A stretch of 64,000 nucleotides of DNA from assembly GCA_964441775.1 (NCBI GenBank), contig CAYTVL010000023.1:1-64000 (forward strand). The letters are read 5' to 3'. Positions 51,428 to 60,105 of this stretch are shown here, piece by piece. The notes beneath the pieces were generated by a model that made no database searches, was not told the origin of the DNA, and saw only the letters and a program-made list of their open reading frames with translations. Positions within the stretch are counted from its first letter, which is position 1, and each line of letters starts with the position of its first letter. A program made the position numbers and the translations under genes. This stretch comes from SYOC01 sp964441775 (GTDB taxonomy: Bacteria > Desulfobacterota > Binatia > Bin18).

Positions 51428-52354
51428 ATGGAAATCCTACTTGTCATGGTTGGTGTGTTTGGCCTAGTGGGAGGCGTATCGTTGTTGATCCTCGCTCCGC
51501 GGACTCCGAGTTCCGAGGAGATTATTCGAAAACGCCTCTTAGCGTTGAGGAGTATTCAGGGACTGCATTCACAAACAGTGAATCTGACCTCGGCAGCAGA
51601 GGGAAATCCGCTCTGGGAACAGACCGCGAATTTCTTCCTGGGGGATCTCAAGCTGCCGGAGCGTTACACGGCTCTCTCTCGTCTCTTGCACCAAGCCGGA
51701 TATCCTAGCGAACGAGCCGTCCGCATCTTTTGGGGAGTCCGTATCTTTTGCATCATTGCCCTTGCCGCCTTCGCCTTTTTTGTGACCTTTATGTCCGCCG
51801 TTCCGTTTACGCAAGGGATGCTTTTTATCGGCATGAGCGCCGCAGTGGGATATGTGCTGCCTTTTTCCAGCGTGCGGAGAAAAGCGAAGCTACGCATGCG
51901 CAGCATCCGTGAATCTTTTCCTGATACGCTTGATCTTCTGGTCGTTTGTGTGGAAGCAGGAATGGGAGTCGATGGGGCGTTGGTGCGAGTAGCCGATGAA
52001 CAACAAGTGCAACACCTAGCGATTGGTGAAGAGTTGGTTTTAATGAGCCGAGAGATGCAGGCGGGCCTGGCGCGTCGAGAAGCGCTTTCTCGCATATCTG
52101 ACCGTCTCGATTTTGATGAACTCAGAAGTCTTGCCACTTTGCTTATCCAGACGGAAGAGCTGGGAGGAAGTATTGCCCGAGCGTTGCGGGTGCATGCCGA
52201 CACGATGCGACAGAAGCGGAGACAAAAAGCTGAGGAGGCGGCGCGCAAATTGGTGATCAAACTCCTGTTGCCGATGGCGTTTTGCATCATGCCGGCGCTG
52301 TTTCTCGTGATTTTTGCCCCCCCAGTTATTAACATTCCAAAACTCTTTGAGTAG
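51428..52354 (+). CDS. tadC: Inner-membrane pilus platform protein TadC
   Basis: A 308-aa partner of TadB with the same fold: two hydrophobic segments before a T2SSF domain (ESFPDTLDLLVVCVEAGMGVDGALVRVADE) and a C-terminal helix ending with a short tail (NIPKLFE). Together with TadB it forms the inner-membrane platform. It begins six bases after tadB, without a strong ribosome site of its own, implying coupling. The DUF192 gene follows 24 bases later. Confidence 0.93.
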   Translation: MEILLVMVGVFGLVGGVSLLILAPRTPSSEEIIRKRLLALRSIQGLHSQTVNLTSAAEGNPLWEQTANFFLGDLKLPERYTALSRLLHQAGYPSERAVRIFWGVRIFCIIALAAFAFFVTFMSAVPFTQGMLFIGMSAAVGYVLPFSSVRRKAKLRMRSIRESFPDTLDLLVVCVEAGMGVDGALVRVADEQQVQHLAIGEELVLMSREMQAGLARREALSRISDRLDFDELRSLATLLIQTEELGGSIARALRVHADTMRQKRRQKAEEAARKLVIKLLLPMAFCIMPALFLVIFAPPVINIPKLFE

Positions 52355-52378
52355 TCCGGGTCAAGGGTGATAAAACAC

Positions 52379-52777
52379 ATGCCCGCGTTAAATCTGACAA
52401 AAAAGACTTGGCTCGCAACGACCGTACGAAAAGCCGACAATTTTCTCACCCGCCTAGTGGGATTACTGCGCCGCAATTCACTCGGACCCGAAGAAGCATT
52501 GTGGTTGATACCGAGCAAAGGGGTCCATACTGTGGGTATGCGGTTTCCCATTGATGTGATTTTTCTTGACCACAAGAATCGCGTCATTGATTTTGTGAGT
52601 GGGCTAGCCCCGTATCGGCTTTCTCGCTGGTGTGTAAACGCCCATAGCGTGTTGGAATTGCCGTGTGGCTCTATTCAAAAATCGAACACGGAAATAGGAG
52701 ATGAAGTGGAAATTTCCTTGGCGGAGACTTCTGAAATGGACGATCTCAAAGAAACCATGCTCAATAAAGTCAGTTAA
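52379..52777 (+). CDS. DUF192 family protein
   Basis: A 132-aa protein with the DUF192 features: SKGVHTVGMRFPIDVIFLDHKNRVID and a central GS turn region. Function is unknown; many members are exported, but no signal peptide is present here. It is found after tadC in several Tad loci in other genomes, and its position here is consistent with that pattern. The ATG at 52379 has AAGG about 12 bases upstream; the in-frame GTG at 52367 is an alternative. Confidence 0.85.
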   Translation: MPALNLTKKTWLATTVRKADNFLTRLVGLLRRNSLGPEEALWLIPSKGVHTVGMRFPIDVIFLDHKNRVIDFVSGLAPYRLSRWCVNAHSVLELPCGSIQKSNTEIGDEVEISLAETSEMDDLKETMLNKVS

Positions 52778-52813
52778 ATTGACGAGCAGGTGATTGGTGT
52801 AGCCCATGTAGAC

Positions 52814-52868
52814 AAATCCCCCTGCATTTTGCGTGTGCCCTCTTTTGCAAAAGGGGCAAAGGGGATTT
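52814..52868. repeat. AAATCCCC palindromic element
   Basis: Perfect 8-bp inverted ends AAATCCCC and GGGGATTT enclose CCC/GGG-rich sequence of about 40 bases. It lies in the 110-base spacer before the SPOR lipoprotein gene and ends about 20 bases before its ATG, so its downstream end is close to the ribosome site. It is probably a dispersed palindromic repeat. Confidence 0.55.
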
Positions 52869-52887
52869 CCTCACAGGAGGTGAGGAA

Positions 52888-54138
52888 ATGTACAAACATT
52901 CTGTGGTCCGATTTCGATCGACGGGGATGAGACCTAGACGCCGCGTCGATTGTCTAAAAATTGCCTGGGGATTGCTTGCGCTCGTGCTCTCCAGTTGCAG
53001 CACCAAGATCCCTCCCGGGAAGAACGCCGCGCCAAGTGGGACCAGGCTGACGCTGCCTTCCTATTACGAGCCCTACTATTCCTCGCCAAAAGCACGCGCC
53101 CTGGGCGAAATCCATAGTCGGGATCTGGAACGACTCACGGACAGGCTCGTGCAAGGCCCTATTGGCCAGCTCCAGTTTGCCAACGCGGTGGTGTCCCTCA
53201 GCATGGGGTTTTTTACCCATGCCCATAGTCAACCTCCAGATCAGCGATATCTTGAAGTCATTCTTGGTATGCCTGACATCTTGGATGACGCCTCTGACTT
53301 CAACACCAATATCAGTCAGCTCTTTGCTCAGTATGGGCGGGATCTACTGACCGTGCTCGCCAGTGATCGGGCCGTTGCCAACGACGAAAAAATCGCCGGC
53401 TATGGACTCAATTTTTCGTGGCGGAGTGTCACGGTAACACCGTCCGGTCCGCGCATGACGTTGAACGAGGTAGTGATCTACATCGGCAAAGATCGGGCTG
53501 AACAATTCTTACATCGGCAAGTGGATCAAGAAATGCTCTTGGGTAACTCGACGCTGTTTTTCCACAAAGGAGAACAACCGGCAAAACAAGTGGCGTATGT
53601 TTCTCCCACGCCTCAGCCGCAGATGCAAGTTTTTACCGGTCAGGCCATGCCAATACGGTTACAACAGCAACCCGACCTCGTCGGCACGCCGCCTCTCAAT
53701 GCTCCTCCTGGCAAGGCCGTATCTCAGAGTGAATCTTCTGCTCCGCTAAAAGAGAGCCATAAAGAAGTCCCTCCACTGCCGGAGCCTCAGTCTGTCGTTT
53801 CTCCACGGAAGACTCTTGCCACGGAGGAGCCGCTTTTTACGACGCCGCAAGAACAGGCTCCAGAAAATGCTTCCTCGCCTCTCATGGCGACACCGGACTC
53901 GGTTCGTCCTCAACCTGAGTACTTGGTGCAATTATGGTATGGGCAGGAGGAAGAAGCTCAACGCTGGGTCAACCTACTTGGCGCGGGTGGATATTCCACT
54001 TCGCTCGAAGTGGTTGAAGGCTCTCTGCCGGTGCGGCTTCGGGTCGGACGTTTTGCTTCCCTGGTGGACGCGACGCATTTCCTTGACCATTTCAAGGTGC
54101 ATGGGACCCAAGGGCAAATTCTGCAAATGGAACGTTAG
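52888..54138 (+). CDS. Lipoprotein with C-terminal SPOR domain
   Basis: A 416-aa protein. The signal sequence has a long basic start and ends in a lipobox LSSC (Cys37), so an outer or inner membrane lipoprotein is predicted. Residues 60-230 are an uncharacterised globular region, 230-340 are Pro/Gln-rich linker, and the last 70 residues (YLVQLWYGQEEEAQRWVNLL to the end) form a SPOR fold that binds septal peptidoglycan with stripped side chains. CAGGAGGTGAGG precedes the ATG. It is last in the Tad gene line and may tie the pilus to the cell wall, in place of the TadD/RcpB genes that are not seen. Its stop overlaps argE (convergent) by four bases. Confidence 0.8.
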   Translation: MYKHSVVRFRSTGMRPRRRVDCLKIAWGLLALVLSSCSTKIPPGKNAAPSGTRLTLPSYYEPYYSSPKARALGEIHSRDLERLTDRLVQGPIGQLQFANAVVSLSMGFFTHAHSQPPDQRYLEVILGMPDILDDASDFNTNISQLFAQYGRDLLTVLASDRAVANDEKIAGYGLNFSWRSVTVTPSGPRMTLNEVVIYIGKDRAEQFLHRQVDQEMLLGNSTLFFHKGEQPAKQVAYVSPTPQPQMQVFTGQAMPIRLQQQPDLVGTPPLNAPPGKAVSQSESSAPLKESHKEVPPLPEPQSVVSPRKTLATEEPLFTTPQEQAPENASSPLMATPDSVRPQPEYLVQLWYGQEEEAQRWVNLLGAGGYSTSLEVVEGSLPVRLRVGRFASLVDATHFLDHFKVHGTQGQILQMER

Positions 54139-55331
54139 TCCTTCGTCCGCGCCCCACATGACCTGTGGACAATATCAATCACAACGCGCGAGCCGTTCTC
54201 GAATGCCTCGCGTCGGATACTTTCATTCGGTTGATGCGCCTGGTCGAGATCCCCTGGGCCGCAGATCAACGACGCAATCCCAGCTCGAGCGAACTGACTC
54301 CCATCGGTGGCGAATGGGGCTCCGCCACTGAGGTGTTGATGGAGACGTGTGAAAAGCACCTCTTCCAGTGCAGTATGACGGGGAGAGAGAAGGGGTGGAA
54401 CAATGGAGAGATCGCGAATTTCAAAGCGCGCCCGATGTTGAGGGGAACCGTAATCCCGTAAATCAAGTGCTTGGAGGCGACGAACGATTTCGTGATATTC
54501 GTCAAGAGGATCACTTTGCGGAAGCGGACGATAACTAATTTGTACCGTGCAATCTTCGGCAATCATATTAGCGGCTGTGCCCCCGCAAATGCGGCCGAAA
54601 TTCAGCGTGGTATAGGGAGATTCAGGAAAAATCTCCGTGAAGGCAGCCGAGCGCTGTTCGCGTAATTCCGTCTGGTAACGCCCAACGGTGTCGATGACCT
54701 TACCTGCTACGGCAATGGCGTTGACTCCTTGTTCGGGAACGCCGCTGTGTCCACCGAGCCCATGAACAACGATGTTGAACGTGATCAATCCCTTGTGGGT
54801 GTGAAACACCTGATATGAAGTAGGCTCGCCAATCCAAGCCAAGCGAGGTTGCGGAATAGAGCCCAGGAAGTCAGAAAGCTGGGGCGTTAAGCGTTCGGCT
54901 CCGCGACCGCCGATTTCTTCATCTGAAGTAAAAATAAACACCAACGGCTTTTTCAGCGTCGTCAAATCAAGCTGCGCGGCGGCGTCCACACATTGAGCCA
55001 GGAAGACTTTCATGTCAGACGTGCCGCGACCGTAGACGCGATCGTCTTCGATCTCCAAGCGTAACGGATCGCGCTGCCAACCTGGCTGCCCCACAAAGGG
55101 TACCACATCTACATGGCCCGAAATGATCAGCCCATCCGGTTCTGGCGGACCAGCGTAGGCGACCAGATTGACTTTGGCGACACCGGCAACGTCGGTTCGA
55201 TGAAAGGCGGTGGTGAATCCGTGGCTGTCGAGATGAGCGCCAAGATAGTCCATTGCTTCAACATTGCTCTTGACGCTGACCGTATCAAAACTGATGAGAC
55301 GGCTGGCAAGTTCTTGCAGATATGTGTTCAT
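54135..55331 (-). CDS. argE: Acetylornithine deacetylase
   Basis: A 398-aa M20 metallopeptidase that removes the acetyl group from N-acetylornithine in arginine synthesis. Metal-site motifs: SGHVDVVPF, GRGTSDMKVF and the TSDEEIGGRGAE segment with the catalytic Glu pair; QFARAGIASLICGPGDLDQAHQPNE closes the active site. Length and start (MNTYLQELASRLISFDTVS) fit the bacterial ArgE group. It is convergent with the SPOR lipoprotein gene and divergent from the SDR gene, with only 76 bases between the two starts. Confidence 0.93.
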   Translation of the reverse strand: MNTYLQELASRLISFDTVSVKSNVEAMDYLGAHLDSHGFTTAFHRTDVAGVAKVNLVAYAGPPEPDGLIISGHVDVVPFVGQPGWQRDPLRLEIEDDRVYGRGTSDMKVFLAQCVDAAAQLDLTTLKKPLVFIFTSDEEIGGRGAERLTPQLSDFLGSIPQPRLAWIGEPTSYQVFHTHKGLITFNIVVHGLGGHSGVPEQGVNAIAVAGKVIDTVGRYQTELREQRSAAFTEIFPESPYTTLNFGRICGGTAANMIAEDCTVQISYRPLPQSDPLDEYHEIVRRLQALDLRDYGSPQHRARFEIRDLSIVPPLLSPRHTALEEVLFTRLHQHLSGGAPFATDGSQFARAGIASLICGPGDLDQAHQPNESIRREAFENGSRVVIDIVHRSCGARTKD

Positions 55332-55407
55332 GGCGGCGGCTCTTCTCTTGACCCTGGCTACAGAGTCGGGATAAGCGTTTACTTACCAGATTAGCAGAGG
55401 AGGGGCT

Positions 55408-56169
55408 ATGGCTAAACTTGATGGACAAGTGGCGATTGTGACGGGCGCTGGCCAGGGTATCGGCCAGGGAGTCGCGCTGTGTTTAGCCCAAGCTGGGGCG
55501 CGGGTGGTGGCGGCGGATTTTGTTCATGCCCGCGCCGCGCAAACTGCCGAGGAAATTCGCGCCTTGGGTGGACAAGCGTTGGGAGCCCAGTTAGACGTGA
55601 CTCGGGCCGACAGTGTCAGCGGATTGGTGTACTCGACATTGACCCATTTCGGAAAGATCGACATTCTCGTCAACAATGCTGGCGTCGTCATTGTAAAGCC
55701 GATTACCAGCCAGACTGAAGCGGATTGGGATCATGTGGTTGATGTCAATCTCAAAGGCGTTTTTCTCTGCTGTCACCGGGTAGTGAAGGAAATGATCAAA
55801 CAAAAAAGCGGAGCGATTGTGAATATCGCCTCCATTGCCGCGTTTCATTACACTGTGCCGCATGTGCCCTATGCGGCGTCGAAAGCGGGCGTGGTGGCGA
55901 TCACCCGCGACTTGGCGTTTGAGGTTGCGCGTCATGGGGTGCGCGTCAACGCCATTGCGCCGGGACCCATCGAGACGCCCATGATGGGGTCTGCGCTGAC
56001 GCAGCAGCAGAAAGAAGCGCACGCGAAAACCATTCCCTTGAGCCGACTCGGCCAGCCGCGCGATATCGGCAACGCCGCAGTGTTCCTCGCGTCTGATGAC
56101 GCTAGTTTTATTACCGGCGCGACCTTGCCGGTCAGCGGTGGGACGGATTTGAAGGTGTCGAATCTGTAA
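55408..56169 (+). CDS. SDR-family oxidoreductase
   Basis: A 253-aa classical short-chain dehydrogenase/reductase. The cofactor motif TGAGQGIGQG is at residues 12-21, NNAG in the middle, and the catalytic IASIA...YAASK pair around 140-160. PIETPMMG and SGGTDL are the C-terminal family marks. It could be a 3-oxoacyl reductase-like or alcohol dehydrogenase enzyme; the substrate is unknown. AGAGGAGG precedes the ATG. It is followed by pdxJ after 52 bases, but no shared pathway is evident. Confidence 0.92.
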   Translation: MAKLDGQVAIVTGAGQGIGQGVALCLAQAGARVVAADFVHARAAQTAEEIRALGGQALGAQLDVTRADSVSGLVYSTLTHFGKIDILVNNAGVVIVKPITSQTEADWDHVVDVNLKGVFLCCHRVVKEMIKQKSGAIVNIASIAAFHYTVPHVPYAASKAGVVAITRDLAFEVARHGVRVNAIAPGPIETPMMGSALTQQQKEAHAKTIPLSRLGQPRDIGNAAVFLASDDASFITGATLPVSGGTDLKVSNL

Positions 56170-56221
56170 TGAATCCACTGGACGGGGATGATAATGATAT
56201 TCGGGGAAGCGAAGGATTGCC

Positions 56222-56959
56222 ATGACCAAACTCAGCGTCAATCTCAACAAGATTGCCACACTGCGAAACTCGCGCGGCGGCGCTCGGCCTAATGTCGTAC
56301 AAGCGGCGCAGACGTGCATTGCGGGGGGGTGCCACGGCATTACCGTGCATCCGCGCCCCGATAGCCGCCACATCCGCCGGCAAGACGTGCTCGACTTGTC
56401 GACGATGTTGACCGTCGAGTTTAACATCGAAGGGTATCCATCCCGAGAGTTTCTCGATCTCGTCTGTCAGGTGCGTCCCACGCAGTGTACGCTCGTGCCG
56501 GACCCGCCTGAGGTGCTCACGTCCAATGCGGGTTGGGATCTGAAAGGCGAGGTGGCGTGGCTTGGCGAGGTGATTACACGGCTTCACGAGCATGGCATTC
56601 GCGTCGGTTTGTTTTTGGAGCCGGACCCCGATCAGGTGCGGCGCGTCAAAGACATCGGGGCTGACCGCATTGAGTTATACACTGAGCGCTACGCCACAAT
56701 GTTTCACACGCCCGAACGAGAGCGTGTGTTCGAACCATACTTGAACGCGGCAGTGACCGCGCAAGAGGTTGGGCTCGGGATCAACGCTGGGCACGATCTC
56801 GATCTTGACAACCTGCCGTTCTTTGCTCAACGCATTCCCGGACTTGACGAAGTCTCCATCGGCCATGCACTGATTTCTGACGCATTGGAAATGGGGCTAC
56901 GGCAATCGGTGAAGGCGTATCTGCGAGCGTTAGGGTATTTTGTCGTAAAGGATGTTTAG
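56222..56959 (+). CDS. pdxJ: Pyridoxine 5'-phosphate synthase
   Basis: A 245-aa TIM-barrel enzyme that condenses deoxyxylulose 5-phosphate with 3-amino-2-oxopropyl phosphate to pyridoxine 5'-phosphate. It shows LSVNLNKIATLRNSRGG at the start, ITVHPRPDSRHI (substrate phosphate and active-site residues), VEFNIEGYPS, RVGLFLEPD, RIELYTERYA and GINAGHDLDLDNLP. Length is typical. pdxA is not in the window. It begins after the SDR and before the amidohydrolase on the same strand. Confidence 0.96.
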   Translation: MTKLSVNLNKIATLRNSRGGARPNVVQAAQTCIAGGCHGITVHPRPDSRHIRRQDVLDLSTMLTVEFNIEGYPSREFLDLVCQVRPTQCTLVPDPPEVLTSNAGWDLKGEVAWLGEVITRLHEHGIRVGLFLEPDPDQVRRVKDIGADRIELYTERYATMFHTPERERVFEPYLNAAVTAQEVGLGINAGHDLDLDNLPFFAQRIPGLDEVSIGHALISDALEMGLRQSVKAYLRALGYFVVKDV

Positions 56960-57006
56960 TCTCACATTCGTCGCTCAGATTGGTTTCTACAAGGAGGGAT
57001 TTAATT

Positions 57007-58125
57007 ATGAGAGTAATTGATGGAGATGCTCACTTCTTGGAACCCCTCGACTTATTCGAGCGTTATATTGACCCGGCCTACCGTGAGCGGGCGATGCAAC
57101 TCAAAGTCGACCCGACAACAGGAACAAAGCAGTTTCTCGTGGAACAAAAGCCGATGAAGATTTTCGACGTGGAGGCTTTTCTTGGGGCAGTAGCAGGATA
57201 CGGACAGAAAGAAACAGGCCACGACTTGAGCAATTTCGATCGCTATCTCTACCATGCGGCTGGCTGGCAAGATATGGGGAAACGGGTGCAGTTTCTGGAC
57301 GAGGAGGGATTCGAGCGGCAAGTGATCTATCCCACCCTGGGGCTTTTCTGGGAAGGCGAGATTGATGACCCCTACCTTGCCGATGCACACTGCCGCGCCT
57401 ATAACACTTGGACTTTTGAATTATGCACTCCCTATCATGATCGGCTATATCCGGCGGCGCACATTTCCCTGCGTGATCCGCAGTTGGCTGTGCGTGAGAT
57501 GGAACGAGTGGCCAAACTCGGAGGACGGACGATTTTTGTGGCGGCGGCCCCCATTCGGGGGAGAAGTTTTGGGCATCCAGACTTTGATCCCGTGTGGGCG
57601 ACCGCGCAGGATCTCGATCTGAGTGTTGGCCTCCATTTAGTTGGGCATGGGCACTACACTGGTAGTGAATGGTATCGGGATCGAGACCCGGGGTTCATGT
57701 ATTTAACCATGAATATTATTCAAGACCCTCGTCAGGCCATTACTACCATGGTGTATGATGGGGTTTTTGAGCGGTTTCCGCGGCTCCGAGTAGCGACGAT
57801 CGAAGCAATGGTGGGTTGGGTGGGAGAATGGCTGGAACGGGTAGATTATCGCTATAAGTATATGGGTCACACCTCGCAGATGAAGCGGTCGGTGTGGGAA
57901 TACTTCGCACACAACATCTGGGTGAACGGTGATCCGGAAGAAAAAATGTTTCCGCTGATGGTGCAGTTCGTCGGAGATGACCGCTTCTTCATTGGATCAG
58001 ATTATCCTCATGCTGAAGGGTTTGTGCAGCCGATCCAAAAGGCGCGGAGCGTGTTGTCCTCGCTGCCAACGGCGTCGATAGACAAAATTCTCGGCGCGAA
58101 CGCGGGGAAATTTTACGGCATCTGA
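57007..58125 (+). CDS. Amidohydrolase family protein, second copy type
   Basis: A 372-aa amidohydrolase-2 family protein. The start MRVIDGDAHFLEPLDL carries the strand-1 motif; VIYPTLGLFWEG, GHPDFDPVWATAQDLDLSVGLHLVGHG and SDYPHAEGF supply the remaining barrel motifs with the metal His and Asp. It is related to the protein at 15278-16384 but shares only the fold-level motifs. AAGGAGGG precedes the ATG at 57007; a longer frame to 56980 has none. Decarboxylation or hydrolysis of an acidic aromatic or aliphatic substrate is typical for the family. Confidence 0.9.
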   Translation: MRVIDGDAHFLEPLDLFERYIDPAYRERAMQLKVDPTTGTKQFLVEQKPMKIFDVEAFLGAVAGYGQKETGHDLSNFDRYLYHAAGWQDMGKRVQFLDEEGFERQVIYPTLGLFWEGEIDDPYLADAHCRAYNTWTFELCTPYHDRLYPAAHISLRDPQLAVREMERVAKLGGRTIFVAAAPIRGRSFGHPDFDPVWATAQDLDLSVGLHLVGHGHYTGSEWYRDRDPGFMYLTMNIIQDPRQAITTMVYDGVFERFPRLRVATIEAMVGWVGEWLERVDYRYKYMGHTSQMKRSVWEYFAHNIWVNGDPEEKMFPLMVQFVGDDRFFIGSDYPHAEGFVQPIQKARSVLSSLPTASIDKILGANAGKFYGI

Positions 58126-58158
58126 GCGGGAACATTACTGACGGCAAGGTGACTTTAG

Positions 58159-58407
58159 ATGACTGTCCGATTGCATCCCCACGCTCAGGGACGACTTGCC
58201 GAACGTGGGGTGACTGAAGCGGAGGTAGTAGCTACGGTTCTGAGCGGCGAGCGTTTCCCAGCAAAACTTGGTAGAACTGGCTTTCGAAGAAACTTTTCTT
58301 TTTGCGACGAATGGCGGGGCCGACAATACTCGACGAAACAAGTTGAAGCCTATGCTGTAGAAGAAAATGGGTGGCTAGTAATTACTGTTATTGTAAAGTA
58401 CTTCTAG
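58159..58407 (+). CDS. DUF4258 domain protein
   Basis: An 82-aa basic protein with the DUF4258 pattern (HPHAQGRLAERGVTEAEVV, a YAVEENGWLVITVIVKYF strand at the end). DUF4258 proteins are RelE-like and are often paired with a small acidic partner, as here. Function is not proven; an mRNA-interferase role is possible. Its stop is 16 bases before the DUF2283 start, so both are one unit. Confidence 0.8.
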   Translation: MTVRLHPHAQGRLAERGVTEAEVVATVLSGERFPAKLGRTGFRRNFSFCDEWRGRQYSTKQVEAYAVEENGWLVITVIVKYF

Positions 58408-58423
58408 CAACCTGGAGAAAGTT

Positions 58424-58663
58424 ATGAAGCTGACCTACGATCCTCGCTACAATATCGCTTATCTGCAATTGCAAGAAAAATCCGAACAGGTAGAAACCAT
58501 CCGAGTTAGTGACGAACTGAACATTGACATTGCTCCGGATGGAACTGTGTACGGCATAGAATTGTTAAACGCGAATGTTCAGTTAGGCTCAGGCGACAAC
58601 GGGAAATTAATTGTCATCAACGAAGCCCTTGGTCAGCATCAGGAAATTTCCCTCGTGTCGTAG
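58424..58663 (+). CDS. DUF2283 domain protein
   Basis: A 79-aa acidic protein with the DUF2283 pattern (YDPRYNIAYLQL, ELNIDIAPDGTVYGIELLNA). Many DUF2283 genes lie directly after DUF4258 genes and are candidate antitoxins. The ATG is preceded by GGAGAAAG. It ends six bases before the end of the convergent rhodanese gene. Confidence 0.82.
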   Translation: MKLTYDPRYNIAYLQLQEKSEQVETIRVSDELNIDIAPDGTVYGIELLNANVQLGSGDNGKLIVINEALGQHQEISLVS

Positions 58664-58669
58664 GCCACG

Positions 58670-59116
58670 TTACGCTTTCACCCCCGCCTTCGCCGCGAGC
58701 GAGGCGTAGCTGACGCCGTCTCCATTGTCTGTGCTGACCGGGAGGCCCGAATCTCTCCAGCCGGGAATCGCGTTGCCCGCCTGATCTTGTCCGCCGCCGA
58801 AGCCACCCATCATGTTCGAGACATTGGTGTAGCCCGCTTGGACCATCAAGTCCGCCGCGCGCTGCGAGCGCCCACCGGCCTGACAGCCGACGATGATCGT
58901 CGCGTCTTTAGGAATGGCAGCTTCCGTGATCTTGAGAAAATCCGGGTTCGGAGCGGGACGCCCCGGAGCCTGAAAGAAGAAGGCTGGCACATTGATGCCT
59001 TTCTGTGGATGTCCGGCGGTAAATTCCGGCTCCGTGCGTACGTCGAGATAGATGTTATTCCCATTCTGTTGCATCAACGCATGGGCTTGTTGCGGGGTAA
59101 GTTGTTTGACCGCCAT
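58670..59116 (-). CDS. Rhodanese-like domain protein
   Basis: A 148-aa single-domain rhodanese. The active-site loop GCQAGGRSQRA has the catalytic Cys that can carry a persulfide sulfur. DVRTEPEFTAGHPQKGINVP is the family entry motif. No signal peptide or second domain, so it is cytoplasmic and may move sulfur or detoxify cyanide or sulfide. Its start has a GGAGTC-type site. It is convergent with the DUF2283 gene. Confidence 0.92.
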   Translation of the reverse strand: MAVKQLTPQQAHALMQQNGNNIYLDVRTEPEFTAGHPQKGINVPAFFFQAPGRPAPNPDFLKITEAAIPKDATIIVGCQAGGRSQRAADLMVQAGYTNVSNMMGGFGGGQDQAGNAIPGWRDSGLPVSTDNGDGVSYASLAAKAGVKA

Positions 59117-59277
59117 GAGGTGACTCCTACTACATCTTCAGATTCAGGATTTGCAGAGAGCAGTACCTGTGGACCTGGGAAGAGTCAATGACTGCCCTTC
59201 CGTTCCCCGCGCCAGGTTTGCTACTGATGACGAGCCACACGTGAGTGTAGACCAGTGTCATGAGGAGGAAACCAAAC

Positions 59278-60069
59278 ATGGAGAATGCCGTGCTCTTTCG
59301 TCGCGAAGGAAGTGTTGGAATCATTACGCTGAATCGTCCAGCGCAATACAATGTGATTAGCCAGGAGTTGGCGCTGGGTCTACGAGAGGCCATCCGAGAG
59401 TATGCGGGAGACGCCGCCGTTCGCGCAGTCGTGTTGACGGGAAATGGCAATGCCTTCTGCGGTGGCGGCGATATTAGGTTCATGAACGCGGCGCGGGAAG
59501 AACAGCGCACGGTGGAAAGTTTTGAGACGCTCTTTCCTGCGCTGCATGGCGCAATTCTTGAGATGCGGGAGATGCCGAAGCCCATTGTCGCGGCGCTCAA
59601 TGGTGTTGCCGCCGGTGGTGGCTTGGGGCTCGCTCTGGCGTGCGATTTTCGCGTTGCCTCGCCCAAAGTGTCTCTCCTCACGGCGTTTCTGGGAATCGGC
59701 GCCAGTCCGGACTCCAGCTCTTCGTTTTTTCTGCCTCGCTACGTAGGCATCGGGCGGGCCACGGAACTGTTCCTCCGCAACAAACCAGTAGGAGCCGAAG
59801 AGGCCTTGAGTCTCGGGCTGCTCAACGCTGTCGTGCCTCCCGAGAAAGTACTCGACGAAGCGCTGGCGTTGGCGCAAGAGTTGGCGCAAGGCCCGACCGG
59901 CGCCTTTGGCCGCACCAAGCAGCTCTTGAATCAAAGTTTCAGTACGTCGATACAAGAACATCTCCATGACGAAGCCCGACTCATTACTATTTCTGGTTCA
60001 ACGACTGATTTTGCTGAGGGGCTGACGGCGTTTCTGGGAAAACGGAAGCCGACGTTCACTGGCAAGTGA
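59278..60069 (+). CDS. Enoyl-CoA hydratase/isomerase family protein
   Basis: A 263-aa crotonase. The oxyanion-hole segments GNGNAFCGGGDI and GVAAGGGLGLALACDF are present. The segment after the second helix reads GIGASPDSSSSFFLPRYVG, resembling PaaG-type isomerases (PDSGG...LPRLVG) more than hydratases. Its reaction may be double-bond migration or ring-opening on an acyl-CoA. GAGGAGGAA precedes the ATG at 59278. It lies before the quinone oxidoreductase gene with a 36-base gap. Confidence 0.9.
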   Translation: MENAVLFRREGSVGIITLNRPAQYNVISQELALGLREAIREYAGDAAVRAVVLTGNGNAFCGGGDIRFMNAAREEQRTVESFETLFPALHGAILEMREMPKPIVAALNGVAAGGGLGLALACDFRVASPKVSLLTAFLGIGASPDSSSSFFLPRYVGIGRATELFLRNKPVGAEEALSLGLLNAVVPPEKVLDEALALAQELAQGPTGAFGRTKQLLNQSFSTSIQEHLHDEARLITISGSTTDFAEGLTAFLGKRKPTFTGK

Positions 60070-60105
60070 GCCATTCTGAAGCGTGACTCATTCTTTGGAG
60101 GTCTC

